Of a stretch of DNA of 64,000 bases, positions 8,801 to 17,541 are shown piece by piece. The DNA is from an uncultured Lachnospiraceae bacterium (GTDB lineage: Bacteria > Bacillota > Clostridia > Lachnospirales > Lachnospiraceae). The notes under the pieces are model-generated. The model was not told the DNA's origin. It did not search any database and saw nothing but the letters and a program-made list of their open reading frames with translations. Location: contig CAJTNT010000023.1 in the NCBI GenBank assembly GCA_910577785.1, forward strand, positions 4,154-68,153, written 5' to 3'. The number at the start of each line of letters is the position of its first letter. Positions within the stretch are counted from its first letter, which is position 1. A program made the position numbers and the translations under genes.

Positions 8801-11039
8801 AGAAATGGAGGGAGTCAGCTGTCACCGCCATATCCTGCGTATTAATAAAGAAGGATTTCGGATTCCTGGTGTTGTTGACAAACACAACAGAGAAATCCTT
8901 TTTATCTGGGGAAGCCAATGTCAGGCAGCCTGCGTTGCCGTTGATGCCGGCGGTGGCATGCTCATTGTCAGACCCCGCAAAGGCGTTGATGGTAGCTCCC
9001 GGAATAGCGCGCCAGATATCGTTCTGGCTGGGATCGCTGTCCTCCCATCCGGTCTTGGCAAATTTTGCAAAGTGTTCCAGCATGGAAAGCGCCGGGTCAT
9101 AGTGTATGTAGCCGCTCCAGGGATCCCTTGCGCTCAGCAGTTCCTTGTGGCCGTACTGGATGCCCTCGTAGAAGGAGCCGATGGCCGGCTGGAAAATATA
9201 ATGGGTACGGCGGGAGGAGGCAAAGGCCGTGATAAAGCTGTCCATCAGTGCCAGCGGGCTCTGGTAGCCGCCGATGCTGTTGGCGCCATAAGCAATGGTC
9301 TTATTTTCCTGCAGTTCAGAATAGCCAAAGGTGGCGCAGCCTTCGCTGTACCATACTTCCTTGTCGTCCGTATCCGCCATGCGCACATAGTCGTCGGTGG
9401 CATTGGTACGGTAATGGAAGCCAATGATGTCTACGGCATGGTAGAGATCCTCGTCAGCCCTCATATTGGGGACGATTTTCAGCCCCTTATTCTCATCGGA
9501 GGCAATGATGCGGATTCCCTTATATGCTGCCTGGGCTGCCGCGTCCATGTAATCTGGGAAATCTGTCTCGCCCTTTACGCGGTTGGAGAACCATTTGATA
9601 AATGCATTGTCTGGGTTCCCAGTCTCGTTCTTGTCTGGGTTTACGAAGTCCACAACATAGCCATATTTCTCATAAGCGTCAAAAATGGTCTCTTTATACC
9701 ATTTGTACATGGCTTCATAGCCCTGGTTGTTGGTATTGTTGTCCCATTTTTCCTTGACCCAGTTGGGCATCTCCCAGCGCAGGATGCTAATCTTCACATT
9801 GGGGTTGATCTTCTTGGCGTCCGCCGCCATCACGAAGCCTGGGGAGCGGGAAGCATCCGCCGCTTCGCCCTCATAGCGCATGGTGCAGGCCTCAGCCCCT
9901 GTGGAGTTGTTGCCGTCATTGCCCATTTCCATTTTGATATGGGTAAATAAGGGGTACTGGCCGCCGAACAGGTACTGCATCATCTCATCGTAGGCGGCTG
10001 GGTTCTCATATTTGTAGTCCAGAAGCAGGTTGCTGGTGCTGTTGCCGTTGAGCATGCCGAAGCCCTTGTAAGCGAGCCCGTTCGGCTTGGCCGTCGCTGC
10101 GTCCACATCGCTGCCCTTGATGGTAACATTGACGGAGGAGCCGATGTCTGCCGGCAGGTTGTCCTTCTGGTATTTGCGGTAAGCGGTCTCTGTAATGGCT
10201 GTCGTGTTGTCAAGGACAGAATTGCCAACGACCAGGTTGTCATAAATGCCTTCCTGTAAATAACTGGTGCCAAACGTACGGGCAATCATGGCAGTCAGGT
10301 TATCCATTGTGCTGAGCTTAAAGCCGATGTCAGCCACTTCGGCGGATTTCTGCCCATTGACATAGACAATGATATGGCCGTTGCCGTTGTTGGCCTCTTC
10401 ATAAGTCATGGCAACGGCGTTCCATCCGTCCTTGGCTACGCCGGCCAGGTCGGTCTTGTTGGTCGATTTGCCGCCGTCATGCCCGCCATACCCCAGCTGG
10501 CCGGCATACGTCAGCAGATGGATGCTGTTGTCAGCCGTGCCGATGGTCATGGCCGTACGCTGTTCTGTGACATTTGCATCACCGGAAGGCGGATCCTGGC
10601 GTACATCAAACAGTACGGTAAATGCCGTTGTCTTGAACAGGCTGGCAGCATTGTTGAACGATGCATAATAGCCGTTCTGATTGTTCCAATGGGATGCCAC
10701 CTGAATGGTCTTGCCGCAGCCATTCATCTGGGCAGCCGTAGCGCCGGCAGCCAGGGTCAGGCCATCGCCTTCTTCTAAGGCCTCGCTGAAACCCTCGGGC
10801 AAGGTAGGCTTGGACGGGGCGGCTGTGCCAGGATCTGAGGCATAGGGGACAGCTTCCTGGGCGCTCTGCGTCTCAGCAGCTTCAGCTTTCTGGGCGGTCT
10901 GCGTCTCAGCAGCTTCCTGGGCAGGCTGCGTCCCTGTGTCGCCAGGTTCCGTAGCATATGCCCTTAGGCCAGATGCAGGCGAGGCTGCCAGCGTGAAAGC
11001 CAACGCCAGGCTAAGAAGTTTGGTTGCTCTGTTTTTCAT
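5805..11039 (-). CDS. Secreted multidomain GH59-type glycosidase (galactocerebrosidase-like)
   Basis: A 1744-residue exported protein with a signal peptide (about 1-29). Next come a Gln/Glu/Ala-rich spacer, a LamG-like fold (about 105-275) and the catalytic barrel (about 320-780). The match to GH59 is by motif: GFGMLNGNSTSNLLLDY, KMEMGNDG, a catalytic acid E472 (KNET), the nucleophile E566 (VWYSEG) and ARDPWSGY, all in the order of galactocerebrosidase. A further LamG-like and a CBM-like module follow. Then come about 145 residues with repeated CxxC/CxxCG pairs (about 1406-1551) and two fibronectin III domains (about 1555-1744). No LPXTG motif is seen. Expected activity is release of beta-galactose from a glycan; the natural substrate is unknown. 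AGGAGG precedes ATG 11039. Confidence 0.8.
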   Translation of the reverse strand: MKNRATKLLSLALAFTLAASPASGLRAYATEPGDTGTQPAQEAAETQTAQKAEAAETQSAQEAVPYASDPGTAAPSKPTLPEGFSEALEEGDGLTLAAGATAAQMNGCGKTIQVASHWNNQNGYYASFNNAASLFKTTAFTVLFDVRQDPPSGDANVTEQRTAMTIGTADNSIHLLTYAGQLGYGGHDGGKSTNKTDLAGVAKDGWNAVAMTYEEANNGNGHIIVYVNGQKSAEVADIGFKLSTMDNLTAMIARTFGTSYLQEGIYDNLVVGNSVLDNTTAITETAYRKYQKDNLPADIGSSVNVTIKGSDVDAATAKPNGLAYKGFGMLNGNSTSNLLLDYKYENPAAYDEMMQYLFGGQYPLFTHIKMEMGNDGNNSTGAEACTMRYEGEAADASRSPGFVMAADAKKINPNVKISILRWEMPNWVKEKWDNNTNNQGYEAMYKWYKETIFDAYEKYGYVVDFVNPDKNETGNPDNAFIKWFSNRVKGETDFPDYMDAAAQAAYKGIRIIASDENKGLKIVPNMRADEDLYHAVDIIGFHYRTNATDDYVRMADTDDKEVWYSEGCATFGYSELQENKTIAYGANSIGGYQSPLALMDSFITAFASSRRTHYIFQPAIGSFYEGIQYGHKELLSARDPWSGYIHYDPALSMLEHFAKFAKTGWEDSDPSQNDIWRAIPGATINAFAGSDNEHATAGINGNAGCLTLASPDKKDFSVVFVNNTRNPKSFFINTQDMAVTADSLHFWLTETDHYLQDKGTIESADNGWYVTLPAYSIATATTLDTDPGNVPKEDIHNQDRAVLDTDASGHTNGVTDDKVLYADNFEYAEEPDGYLQERGNEPRYMLDTHGAWIVENGELKQELASAVPQWNGGDPSTIVGDFRWMDYSTSVDIRIPNASSNAYARLTVRSQTGMNWNNSGYTLNLNGAGKWELYRIGAKVDSGSVATNADGKYKVSMMALGGMVAVLINGETVATYQDPVPMLSGRVKLSSSWSQVYFDNLLIETIDGGIPYALSMVDGQDDSVSYEGAWDINNPGSGSADNWYRTMSVTSAANASFSFPITGAGFSILGTNDGSATLDVFVDGIKAAENAATLASPARGETYTLSGLEHGQHTIQVVVKSGALNIDALYALGSRLAVNDDVLVSVKTELPAIDTLVTGTSAQDLELPEQVEVETAAGQTVKKNIRWNLSDQHFEGKEFQQASIIGTIEGGVTALGLPLTASIPVNMVIPGNTVYFIDSVDGTPAANATTEPFAAVKAALGDKLLNQASDQFKADNNSWGLVDQDAGTKSHNGTADMMATGLYGANNTQGETLSYAFTLPAGEYKLISGHREWWNMDRPMKATLTMDGKSADAGTLGLNGSSGDIINTFAFAVPTAQTLTYTITCTGSQAPVISFLAVIRTSGQAHVHETAYRNNGNGTHSIVCKDCGFIISTENHSCTYKDNNNGTHTVSCKDCDFRNETSHSYTCKDNGNGTHTSTCADCGSAATESHTYANGSCSLCGAKEPAAHQHSYTYKDNKDGKTHTASCKDGDDTRIENHTFQGNTCSRCGYKKPASVTKPKKGTLSATSNVSKGIKISWKKISGVNGYYLQRKAGNGSWQTAKKITKASTTSWTDTKANKNGTKYQYRVCAYKGSVKGSYSSIKSIFRLSANKISRAANAKERKISLKWSRNTKASGYQIQYSTSKKFKGAKTVKVSGNSKISKTLSSGIKKGKTYYVRIRCYKKSGKVTSYSVWSKTGRVKIKR

Positions 11040-11290
11040 ATTAGTCCCTCCTGAAATAAATGATAGTAGGCAGATATAACCGAGAAATTTAATCGCTTTA
11101 AAAATCCATGGATGGTATCTTGCCTTTGGTGGAAAATATAGCAGTATGGATGGTATAGGTACGTTTTCAGTATATAATAACGGAGGGAGCGTTGTAAATG
11201 TAATTTATTTCATTATTCTGAAATATTTTATTCTATCATTACTAATATGACGGAATGAGAACGGTTCATGGCAGTACGGACGCTGATTCA

Positions 11291-11502
11291 GGCAAGCCAT
11301 CCCCCACACAGACGGAGCAACATTCCGGCAAACTAATCGCTAAGGGAGGCGTATCCCCGGATAGAAAGTATAGGACAGTACTATGCGCATTCAGGAGAGC
11401 CTTCATGCGCAGCCTCCCTAAGCGCTGGATTTCGCCTCCATTAAAACCGCTCCTGAATTGTCTGCTTAGGGGGATGGCTTGCCTAAACCAGCTGGTTTAG
11501 GC
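11291..11502. repeat. Nested inverted-repeat block
   Basis: A perfect 15-bp inverted repeat (11291-11305 with 11469-11483) encloses a second, imperfect pair around GCTAAGGGAGGC and its complement (about 11338-11422). A perfect 22-bp palindrome at 11481-11502 abuts the right arm. As RNA or single-stranded DNA this could fold into one long branched hairpin. There is no coding capacity of note. I cannot tell whether it is a mobile repeat or a regulatory structure. Confidence 0.75.
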
Positions 11503-11570
11503 CATGGAAGTCCATATTACAAGTAAAGAACGTTTTCATACAGGAAAATGTAACACTTTTCAATTTATAG

Positions 11571-11731
11571 CGGAGGAAGTGGGGAGGCCGCATAAAGAAA
11601 CCCTAAAGGAACGCCAGTACTTAGCGAGGTGTTTTCGAGCTTAGTACTGCTGCGTTCCGATCGGAGCGGGAGCGCGTTTCTGTTGCGGCCTCCCCACTTC
11701 CGTAGCGTTCCGTATGGCCATTCCTCCACTT
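11571..11731. repeat. Palindromic intergenic repeat, family A (long copy)
   Basis: Perfect 18-bp arms at 11575-11592 and 11684-11701 enclose an inner imperfect hairpin (AGTACTTAGC with GCTTAGTACT, and GGAACG with CGTTCC). The right end carries GCGTTCCGTATGGCCATTCC (11705-11724), which recurs exactly at 26110-26129. A shortened relative lacking the inner hairpin is at 19255-19323. The pattern is that of a small non-autonomous palindromic element. Confidence 0.75.
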
Positions 11732-11835
11732 TCAAAATCAAGTTTTGGTTTTTCGGACAATCTCGCCCCACAAAAGGTAACCTTAAATATTTTCTATAAC
11801 CTTAAATAAGTTTCCTGTTTTCCACAAGCTATCCT

Positions 11836-11844
11836 TGTTATAAT
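11836..11844 (+). promoter_or_regulatory. Extended -10 promoter for the GH51 gene
   Basis: TGTTATAAT fits an extended -10 box, 94 bases before the start codon. No good -35 is seen at the normal distance, which is common for extended -10 promoters. Confidence 0.55.
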
Positions 11845-11937
11845 ACCTATGGTACATTTTGGCGTTCCGGCGCTGCCGGCCTGGGGTATGGCAGGTAAGG
11901 CAGAGGCAGCGCTGGCGAGAGGAAAAGGAGGGATGAT

Positions 11938-14900
11938 ATGTTACTGAAAAAGCTACATAAGGCAGTGGGGCTGTTGCTGGCCGGCGCCATGCTCATTACG
12001 GCTGTCCCCGCTACGCCCCTGACCGTAACGGCAGAGTCAAGGATGGCATGGGAGGACAAGGAAAACCCGACATTGCGGGATTATGCAACGCCTTCTGTAA
12101 GTTATGTCGGCTGGGGGGCTGGGGCAGACAGATTTGCAGACGAGGATATGGGGAGTTTCTGGAACGGGCACAGTGATCCGGAGCTTGCCAATTATGACCA
12201 ATGGATGATGTATGACTTTGGCGAGCGCAAAGCAGAAATCACTGGATCGGACATTACGTTTTATGATGATGGCGGCGGGGTTATTACTCCTACCAATATT
12301 ACCATCGAATATGCCGCAGCAGACGGCAGCTGGCAGGAAGTTACCCAAAAGGGCGAATGGGTTTTCAAGAAGAACGAGACGGTTACCTATGAATTTGAGC
12401 CAGTCACCACATCGAAAATCCGCGTGACTATGGAGCATGCGCGCCTGAATAATGTAAAGGTAGCTGTGGCTGTCTATGATTGGAAGCTTTTGGGCGATGT
12501 GCCGGAGGACTTCCCAAAGCCGACGCCCGTGGAGCCGGAGCAACCCAGCGAAGATCTGAAACTGCCGGATGCAGCTGTCTATGCCATGCCAAGCTCGGAC
12601 TATACGTCGGACTGGGAGAATGTATATGGCATTAACAATGCTGATTTTGAGCCGACAAGCTCTGACGCAGGGACGGGCAAAGGCTGGGGCAACTGGCCGC
12701 AGCAGGCAGGCAGCGAGCACTGGCTCCAATATACCTGGGATGCTGATGTGACGGCAAAGACTTTCCAGGTGTACTGGTATGGCAGTGATGCGGGGATGAA
12801 GCTTCCGGCCAGAGTCAGATTTGAGTATCAGGATGCGGATGGGAAGTGGCAGGACGCCAAGCTGGTTTCCGACAGCAGGAATTTCCTCAAATATAACAAA
12901 TACAACCAGATTACAATTGAAGAAGTGACGACGAAAGCAATCCGCATGTACATGACGGTAGCCGGTGACAGCAATGGCGTGTACCGCTGGAAAGTACATT
13001 CCAATATCAGCGATGATTTTGTTGTGTCCGCGGCAGGCAGCAGCCTGGTTATCCCAGAGGTCAAGGAGGGGCGGGTATCCAGCCGTATCTACAAGACTCT
13101 GACTCTGCCAACCAAAGCAATGAATAACTTGGTGGACGTTTCCTGGAAGAGCGGCAACACGGCTGTTGTTTCGGATGATGGGAAGATTAGCCCCCCATCC
13201 CAGGATACGGAGGTTACCCTCACCGCAACCTGCACCCTGGCTTTGGATCCGTCTATCCGAAAGGAAAAGGACGTCAAATTCCTGGTTTTATCGGACAAGA
13301 CGACAGAATATGCCATGACCATTGACCAGGAGGACAGGGGCGTGGACATCAGCCAGGAGCTGTACGGCGTGTTCTATGAGGACATAAACAGTTCGGCAGA
13401 CGGCGGCCTTTCCAGCGAGCTGGTGAAGAACAATTCTTTTGAAAATTACCAGAATATACATTCCACGACATCCCCGGAAGTGAAAGGGAACCAGGCTTCC
13501 TGGAAACTGCATTGGGACAGCGCCAGCAGCGCGAATTTCGTAGTGGAGAGAACGGCAGGCTTAAATGACAACAACAAGAACTATGCCAAGATTACAGGGA
13601 ACCAGACCCTGTCCAACCATGGTTTTGTCGGCAGGGCGACCCTGGATAAATCTGCAATGGCCATCCGCAAGGATGCAGAGTATGCGTTTTCGATGTTTAT
13701 GAAGGCAGACAGCACATATGCCGGTACCGTGAAGGTTAAGGTGGTAGACGACGGCGGGGCGGCGCTGACCAATGAGGCGGCGCTGGAACTGAAGAAGGAC
13801 GGCACATGGCAGAAGGTTTCCGCCTCCCTGACCGGAAGTGATACCAGGCTGGGGACGCTCGTGCTGACTTTTGAAGGGGCAGGCGCAGCGGACGCCATGT
13901 ACATTGACATGGTTTCCCTGATCCCGAAAGACAGTTATGGCTATGGCAACAAGAATTATTCTTATGGCGCAGGCCTCCGCAAAGACCTTGTGGAGAAGCT
14001 GCAGCAGCTGAACCCCAGCTTTATCCGTTTCCCCGGCGGCTGTGTCGTGGAAGGAAGCTATGGCACGGACGGGTATTACAACTGGGAAGATTCCGTAGGC
14101 CCGCTGGAAGCCAGGAGGGCAATCGGCAGCTACTGGGGCAGCCCTTGGAAATCCGTAAACTATGGAACAGCACAGGATAAGTATGGCTATATGATGTCCT
14201 ATCAGTTTGGCTACCATGAAATCCTCACCCTCTGCGAAGATTTGGGGGCGCAGGCCTTCCCCATCCTCAGCGCGGGCATTTTCTGCCAGTTTACGGAGGC
14301 GTCATCCGCATCCTTCAGCGGGGAAGCCCTAAAGCCGTTTGCAGACCACGCCACCCATCTGATTGATTACTGCTGGGGCGACCCCGATAGTTCTGACGCC
14401 ACCCAGGCCTACTGGGCCAAGAAACGTGTGGAGAACGGCCATGCGGCAGCCTTTGACCTCAATTATCTTGGGATTGGCAATGAGAACTGGGAAGAGCCTG
14501 CCAAAGGCGTTTCCTATTTTGCCAACTTTACCTGGATTAAGAATTATGTAGAAGATTATATAAAAGCACATTATCCAGGCCGTAAGCTGACGCTGATTTC
14601 CTCCACCGGCCCCTACTACCAGGGCGGACAGGGGACGCAGGCCTGGAACTGGGTCAACAGCTCCATGCCAGGAGAGACGCTGGTGGATGAGCATTATTAC
14701 ATTAACTATGCTGGAGATAGCGGCAATACCCTTCTCAATGGCGATTATATCTATGATGGTTACAAACGCCTGGAAGAAGGCGGCAGCAACGTGTTTGTAG
14801 GCGAGTATGCAGGGCATCTGACCACCACCAAGGAAAACGTGCTGGATACTGCCATCAGCGAGGCTGCCTATATGACAGGCATTGAGCGGAATGCGGATAT

Positions 14901-16305
14901 TGTGCGCCATGCTTCCTACGCCCCCCTCTTTGAGCGGGAAGGCTGCCGGGACTGGGACTATAATCTGATTAAATTTGACGCATACAGCAGTTATGGTACG
15001 CCCAGCTACTATGTGCAGACCATGTATTCCAATAACTATGGCAAGCACATCCTCAATACAACCCTGGAGAAATACAACAGCCAGACCGGCGTTTACGACA
15101 AGAAACCAGGCCACCAGACAGAACTGTACTATGTGACGTCCGAGGATGAGGAAAACATTTATACGAAGCTGGTCAACCATGATGATTTTGCCAAAGAGAT
15201 TACCCTGAATTACCCAGGCATCCAGGATGGCACAAAAGTAGAGCTGATCCGCCTGTCCGGCAATGCCATGGATAAAAACACCATCACGGAGCAGACGAAG
15301 ATTGCGCCAGTTACCACGGAGACAGTCCTCAACGGCGGGAGCATGACCTATGTGGCGCCTGCAATGTCCCTTACCGTTGTAAAAGTGAAATACAATGAGG
15401 GCGGCCAGCCTGCCCAGGCAGATAAGACGGCGCTGGAGAGCCTGGTAAATAGCATAGAAGAGAAGCTAAAAGGCCTGACACAGTCAGACTACACGGCAGA
15501 AAGCTGGAGCAGCCTGCAGTCTGCGCTGGCATCCGCCAAGAGTGCATTAGGAAATGCAGAAGCTGCGCAGGAGCAGGTGGACACAGCGAAGGCGGCGCTG
15601 GAAGAAGCCAATCGCAAGTTAGAGAAAAAGCCCGTTGTTGTGCCGGCCGTAGATAAGACAAAGCTGAACAGCACGATTAATTCCGCGAAGAAGTATAAGA
15701 AGGACAATTACACAGCAGCAACCTGGAAAACCTTCAGCACAGCGTTAAGCGCTGCCAAGAAGGTCGCGTCTAATAAGGATGCCGCCCAAAGACAGGTAGA
15801 CGATGCCAACAGCAAGCTGCAGAAGGCCATCAAGGCTCTCGTGAAGCTGCGGGTAACCGCCACCAAGAAAGCTACTTTTGGCAAAGGAGAGAAATATTCT
15901 GTTGCCGCCAAGAACTGTACTTATACAACAACAAATAAAAAAGTCGCCGCGGTAAGCAGCAAAGGCGCAGTTGTGATGAAGGGAACCGGAAAAGCTACCA
16001 TCAAGGCAATTAATAAGAATGGCAAGGTAACCGTTTATTATTTCACTGTCAAGAAAGCGCCTGCCAAGATCAGCAAAGTAACCCCTTCCAAGAAGACTCT
16101 GAAGAGGGGCAAGAAGATTACTCTGAAGGTGGTTCTGCCCAGCGGCACAGCCAGCAATAAGATGACCTTTACCTCTTCCAATAAAAAGGTTGCCACTGTA
16201 AATGCCAAAGGCGTTGTGACAGCAAAGAAAAAGAAGGGGAAAGCAATCATTACCGTTAAGACCTTTAATGGCAAGAAGAAGAAAGTTACAATTACGGTAA
16301 AATAG
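11938..16305 (+). CDS. Secreted multidomain GH51 alpha-L-arabinofuranosidase
   Basis: A 1455-residue exported enzyme. A signal peptide (about 1-33) precedes two F5/8-type discoidin-like sugar-binding modules (about 40-185 and 210-355) and an Ig-like segment. The GH51 part begins at YGVFYEDINSSADGG (about 476) and includes an inserted CBM4/9-like domain (about 510-665). Acid/base E849 lies in GIGNENWE and nucleophile E956 in VGEYAG. The tail has two FIVAR-type helical repeats (about 1160-1300) and Big_2 Ig-like domains (about 1302-1455). GH51 enzymes remove terminal L-arabinofuranose from arabinan, arabinoxylan or arabinogalactan. The GGAGG ribosome site is 7 bases before ATG 11938. The enzyme would work outside the cell or bound to the wall by its C-terminal modules. 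Confidence 0.9.
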   Translation: MLLKKLHKAVGLLLAGAMLITAVPATPLTVTAESRMAWEDKENPTLRDYATPSVSYVGWGAGADRFADEDMGSFWNGHSDPELANYDQWMMYDFGERKAEITGSDITFYDDGGGVITPTNITIEYAAADGSWQEVTQKGEWVFKKNETVTYEFEPVTTSKIRVTMEHARLNNVKVAVAVYDWKLLGDVPEDFPKPTPVEPEQPSEDLKLPDAAVYAMPSSDYTSDWENVYGINNADFEPTSSDAGTGKGWGNWPQQAGSEHWLQYTWDADVTAKTFQVYWYGSDAGMKLPARVRFEYQDADGKWQDAKLVSDSRNFLKYNKYNQITIEEVTTKAIRMYMTVAGDSNGVYRWKVHSNISDDFVVSAAGSSLVIPEVKEGRVSSRIYKTLTLPTKAMNNLVDVSWKSGNTAVVSDDGKISPPSQDTEVTLTATCTLALDPSIRKEKDVKFLVLSDKTTEYAMTIDQEDRGVDISQELYGVFYEDINSSADGGLSSELVKNNSFENYQNIHSTTSPEVKGNQASWKLHWDSASSANFVVERTAGLNDNNKNYAKITGNQTLSNHGFVGRATLDKSAMAIRKDAEYAFSMFMKADSTYAGTVKVKVVDDGGAALTNEAALELKKDGTWQKVSASLTGSDTRLGTLVLTFEGAGAADAMYIDMVSLIPKDSYGYGNKNYSYGAGLRKDLVEKLQQLNPSFIRFPGGCVVEGSYGTDGYYNWEDSVGPLEARRAIGSYWGSPWKSVNYGTAQDKYGYMMSYQFGYHEILTLCEDLGAQAFPILSAGIFCQFTEASSASFSGEALKPFADHATHLIDYCWGDPDSSDATQAYWAKKRVENGHAAAFDLNYLGIGNENWEEPAKGVSYFANFTWIKNYVEDYIKAHYPGRKLTLISSTGPYYQGGQGTQAWNWVNSSMPGETLVDEHYYINYAGDSGNTLLNGDYIYDGYKRLEEGGSNVFVGEYAGHLTTTKENVLDTAISEAAYMTGIERNADIVRHASYAPLFEREGCRDWDYNLIKFDAYSSYGTPSYYVQTMYSNNYGKHILNTTLEKYNSQTGVYDKKPGHQTELYYVTSEDEENIYTKLVNHDDFAKEITLNYPGIQDGTKVELIRLSGNAMDKNTITEQTKIAPVTTETVLNGGSMTYVAPAMSLTVVKVKYNEGGQPAQADKTALESLVNSIEEKLKGLTQSDYTAESWSSLQSALASAKSALGNAEAAQEQVDTAKAALEEANRKLEKKPVVVPAVDKTKLNSTINSAKKYKKDNYTAATWKTFSTALSAAKKVASNKDAAQRQVDDANSKLQKAIKALVKLRVTATKKATFGKGEKYSVAAKNCTYTTTNKKVAAVSSKGAVVMKGTGKATIKAINKNGKVTVYYFTVKKAPAKISKVTPSKKTLKRGKKITLKVVLPSGTASNKMTFTSSNKKVATVNAKGVVTAKKKKGKAIITVKTFNGKKKKVTITVK

Positions 16306-16341
16306 CCATAAAGATTTGGAAGCGTTACAGAGAACAGCCAG

Positions 16342-16381
16342 GCCAGCCACAGGAAGTCTATCCTGTGGCTGGCTGATTTTT
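16342..16381 (+). terminator. Intrinsic terminator after the GH51 gene
   Basis: A perfect 12-bp stem (16342-16353 with 16362-16373), an 8-base loop and a following T-rich run, 36 bases past the stop codon. Confidence 0.92.
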
Positions 16382-16439
16382 ACATTGAGTAATCAGCCAG
16401 GATGTGTTAGAATATAAAAAAAACGGAGGGAATGCAGTT

Positions 16440-17363
16440 ATGAATATTCCAATGAATCGAAAACCTCCCATAAGGCTGGGGGAACTGGCGTCATCCATGG
16501 GGAGGAATGTGCGTAAGCCCCACAGGCTTGAGAAATCTTTACAGACAGCCCGCCCAGGGATAGGCAGGGATTTGCCAACCAACTCTCTGGCACAGCCAGT
16601 CCGTTCCAGCGCAGGATCGAGCACGCAGGCTAACCGGCCTGTCCGCCCGGCAGCGTCATCACATCCGTCAGCGGCAGCTCGCCCGTCAGCGCCGTCACAT
16701 CCGTCAGCGGCAGGCCGCCCGTCAGCGGCAGCCCGTTCGTCAGCGCCGCCGTCTCCATCTGCGCCGACACGTCCAGCCACACCGCCAAGGCCTAAGAATC
16801 TTGCGGGCACAAGGCTGCAGAAAGGCCAGAAGGTGTCCCTGGCAGAAAATGGCCGCTCCTTTTCCCAGCTGGAAGTCTCCCTTGGCTGGAATGCCAAAAA
16901 CCCTGCCTGTGACCTGGATGCCTCCGCCTTTTTATTGGCAGGCAACAACAAGGTGGTAGGGGACGAGTGGTTTGTATTTTATGGGCAGGAGCAAAGCCCG
17001 GACGGCAGCGTCGTACACCGTGGCGACAGTGCGGGCGGTGTAGGAGAGACGCTTGCTGTGGATTTAGGCAGGATGGACGCCCGCGTGAAGAAAATCGTAT
17101 TTATCATCACCATCAATGAAGCCTTAAGGCAGGGACTGAACTTTGGCATGGTGTCCGATGCCTACATCCAGCTGCGGAGCCCGGCGGCCGGAAAGGGAAT
17201 CTTGCATTTTGAGCTGGAAGAGTATTACAGCAACGTCACATCCATGATGGTGGGCGAATTATATGAGAGGAATGGGGAATGGAAGTTCCATGCCATTGGG
17301 AACGGCGTGGCCAGGGATTTGGCAGGCCTGTGTGAGCTATATGGCGTAAATGTATCCGGCTAA
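16440..17363 (+). CDS. TerD-family protein with Ala/Pro/Ser-rich N-terminal region
   Basis: A 307-residue protein. The first ~115 residues are low-complexity (repeated PSAA/RPSA units), and residues about 125-300 form a TerD domain (EVSLGWNAKNP, CDLDASAFLL, GGVGETLAVDL). TerD domains bind calcium and occur in tellurite-resistance and stress clusters; the motif aspartates are present. The upstream GTG at 16404 is rejected in favour of ATG 16440, which has GGAGGG 8 bases before it. An AIM24-family gene follows 178 bases downstream. No TerC or other ter genes are visible, so metal resistance is not implied. The repetitive N-terminus probably acts as a flexible arm. Confidence 0.85.
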   Translation: MNIPMNRKPPIRLGELASSMGRNVRKPHRLEKSLQTARPGIGRDLPTNSLAQPVRSSAGSSTQANRPVRPAASSHPSAAARPSAPSHPSAAGRPSAAARSSAPPSPSAPTRPATPPRPKNLAGTRLQKGQKVSLAENGRSFSQLEVSLGWNAKNPACDLDASAFLLAGNNKVVGDEWFVFYGQEQSPDGSVVHRGDSAGGVGETLAVDLGRMDARVKKIVFIITINEALRQGLNFGMVSDAYIQLRSPAAGKGILHFELEEYYSNVTSMMVGELYERNGEWKFHAIGNGVARDLAGLCELYGVNVSG

Positions 17364-17392
17364 AGGGGCTTTGTCATAGTTGATACCCCAAG

Positions 17393-17483
17393 GGCGCCCC
17401 GTAGCCCATGTGGGTAGATTGCCAGCCCGGCAATGGCAACAGCCCCCCTGGAAGGCGCCCCGTAGCCCATGTGGGTAGATTGC
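17393..17483 (+). repeat. 30-bp direct repeat, two copies
   Basis: An identical 30-bp unit (starting GGCGCCCCGTAGCCCATGTG) occurs at 17393-17422 and 17454-17483, 61 bases apart start to start. It lies between the TerD and AIM24 genes. Each unit contains a short dyad, CCCATGTGGG. With only two copies, it is not a CRISPR array. Confidence 0.9.
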
Positions 17484-17541
17484 TCACGGGAATCATCCAT
17501 AAATTTAACAGATAGGCATAATATAGAAAGCGGAGGTTGTA

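Larger units (their letters stand above)
11040..11937. other. Long divergent intergenic region with palindromic repeats
   Basis: Nearly 900 bp separate the GH59-type and GH51 genes. An 11-bp direct repeat, ATGGATGGTAT, lies at 11108-11118 and 11146-11156 within the GH59 promoter side. The middle holds two palindromic blocks listed separately. The open frames at 11255-11500 and 11565-11771 follow the arms of these palindromes, lack good ribosome sites and are not called as genes. Confidence 0.7.

Noticed and set aside
8781..9950. 389-codon open frame on the plus strand
   Set aside because: Antisense to the GH59 catalytic domain; an artefact of codon bias in a GC-balanced gene.
11255..11500. 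81-codon frame in the GH59-GH51 spacer
   Set aside because: Its sequence is the palindromic block itself; there is no ribosome site and no protein-like composition.
12037..12999. 320-codon minus-strand frame
   Set aside because: Antisense to the signal-bearing GH51 gene; no domain.
17393..17483. Possible CRISPR from the 30-bp repeats
   Set aside because: Only two copies with one 31-base spacer, no cas genes, and an internal dyad in a gene spacer.
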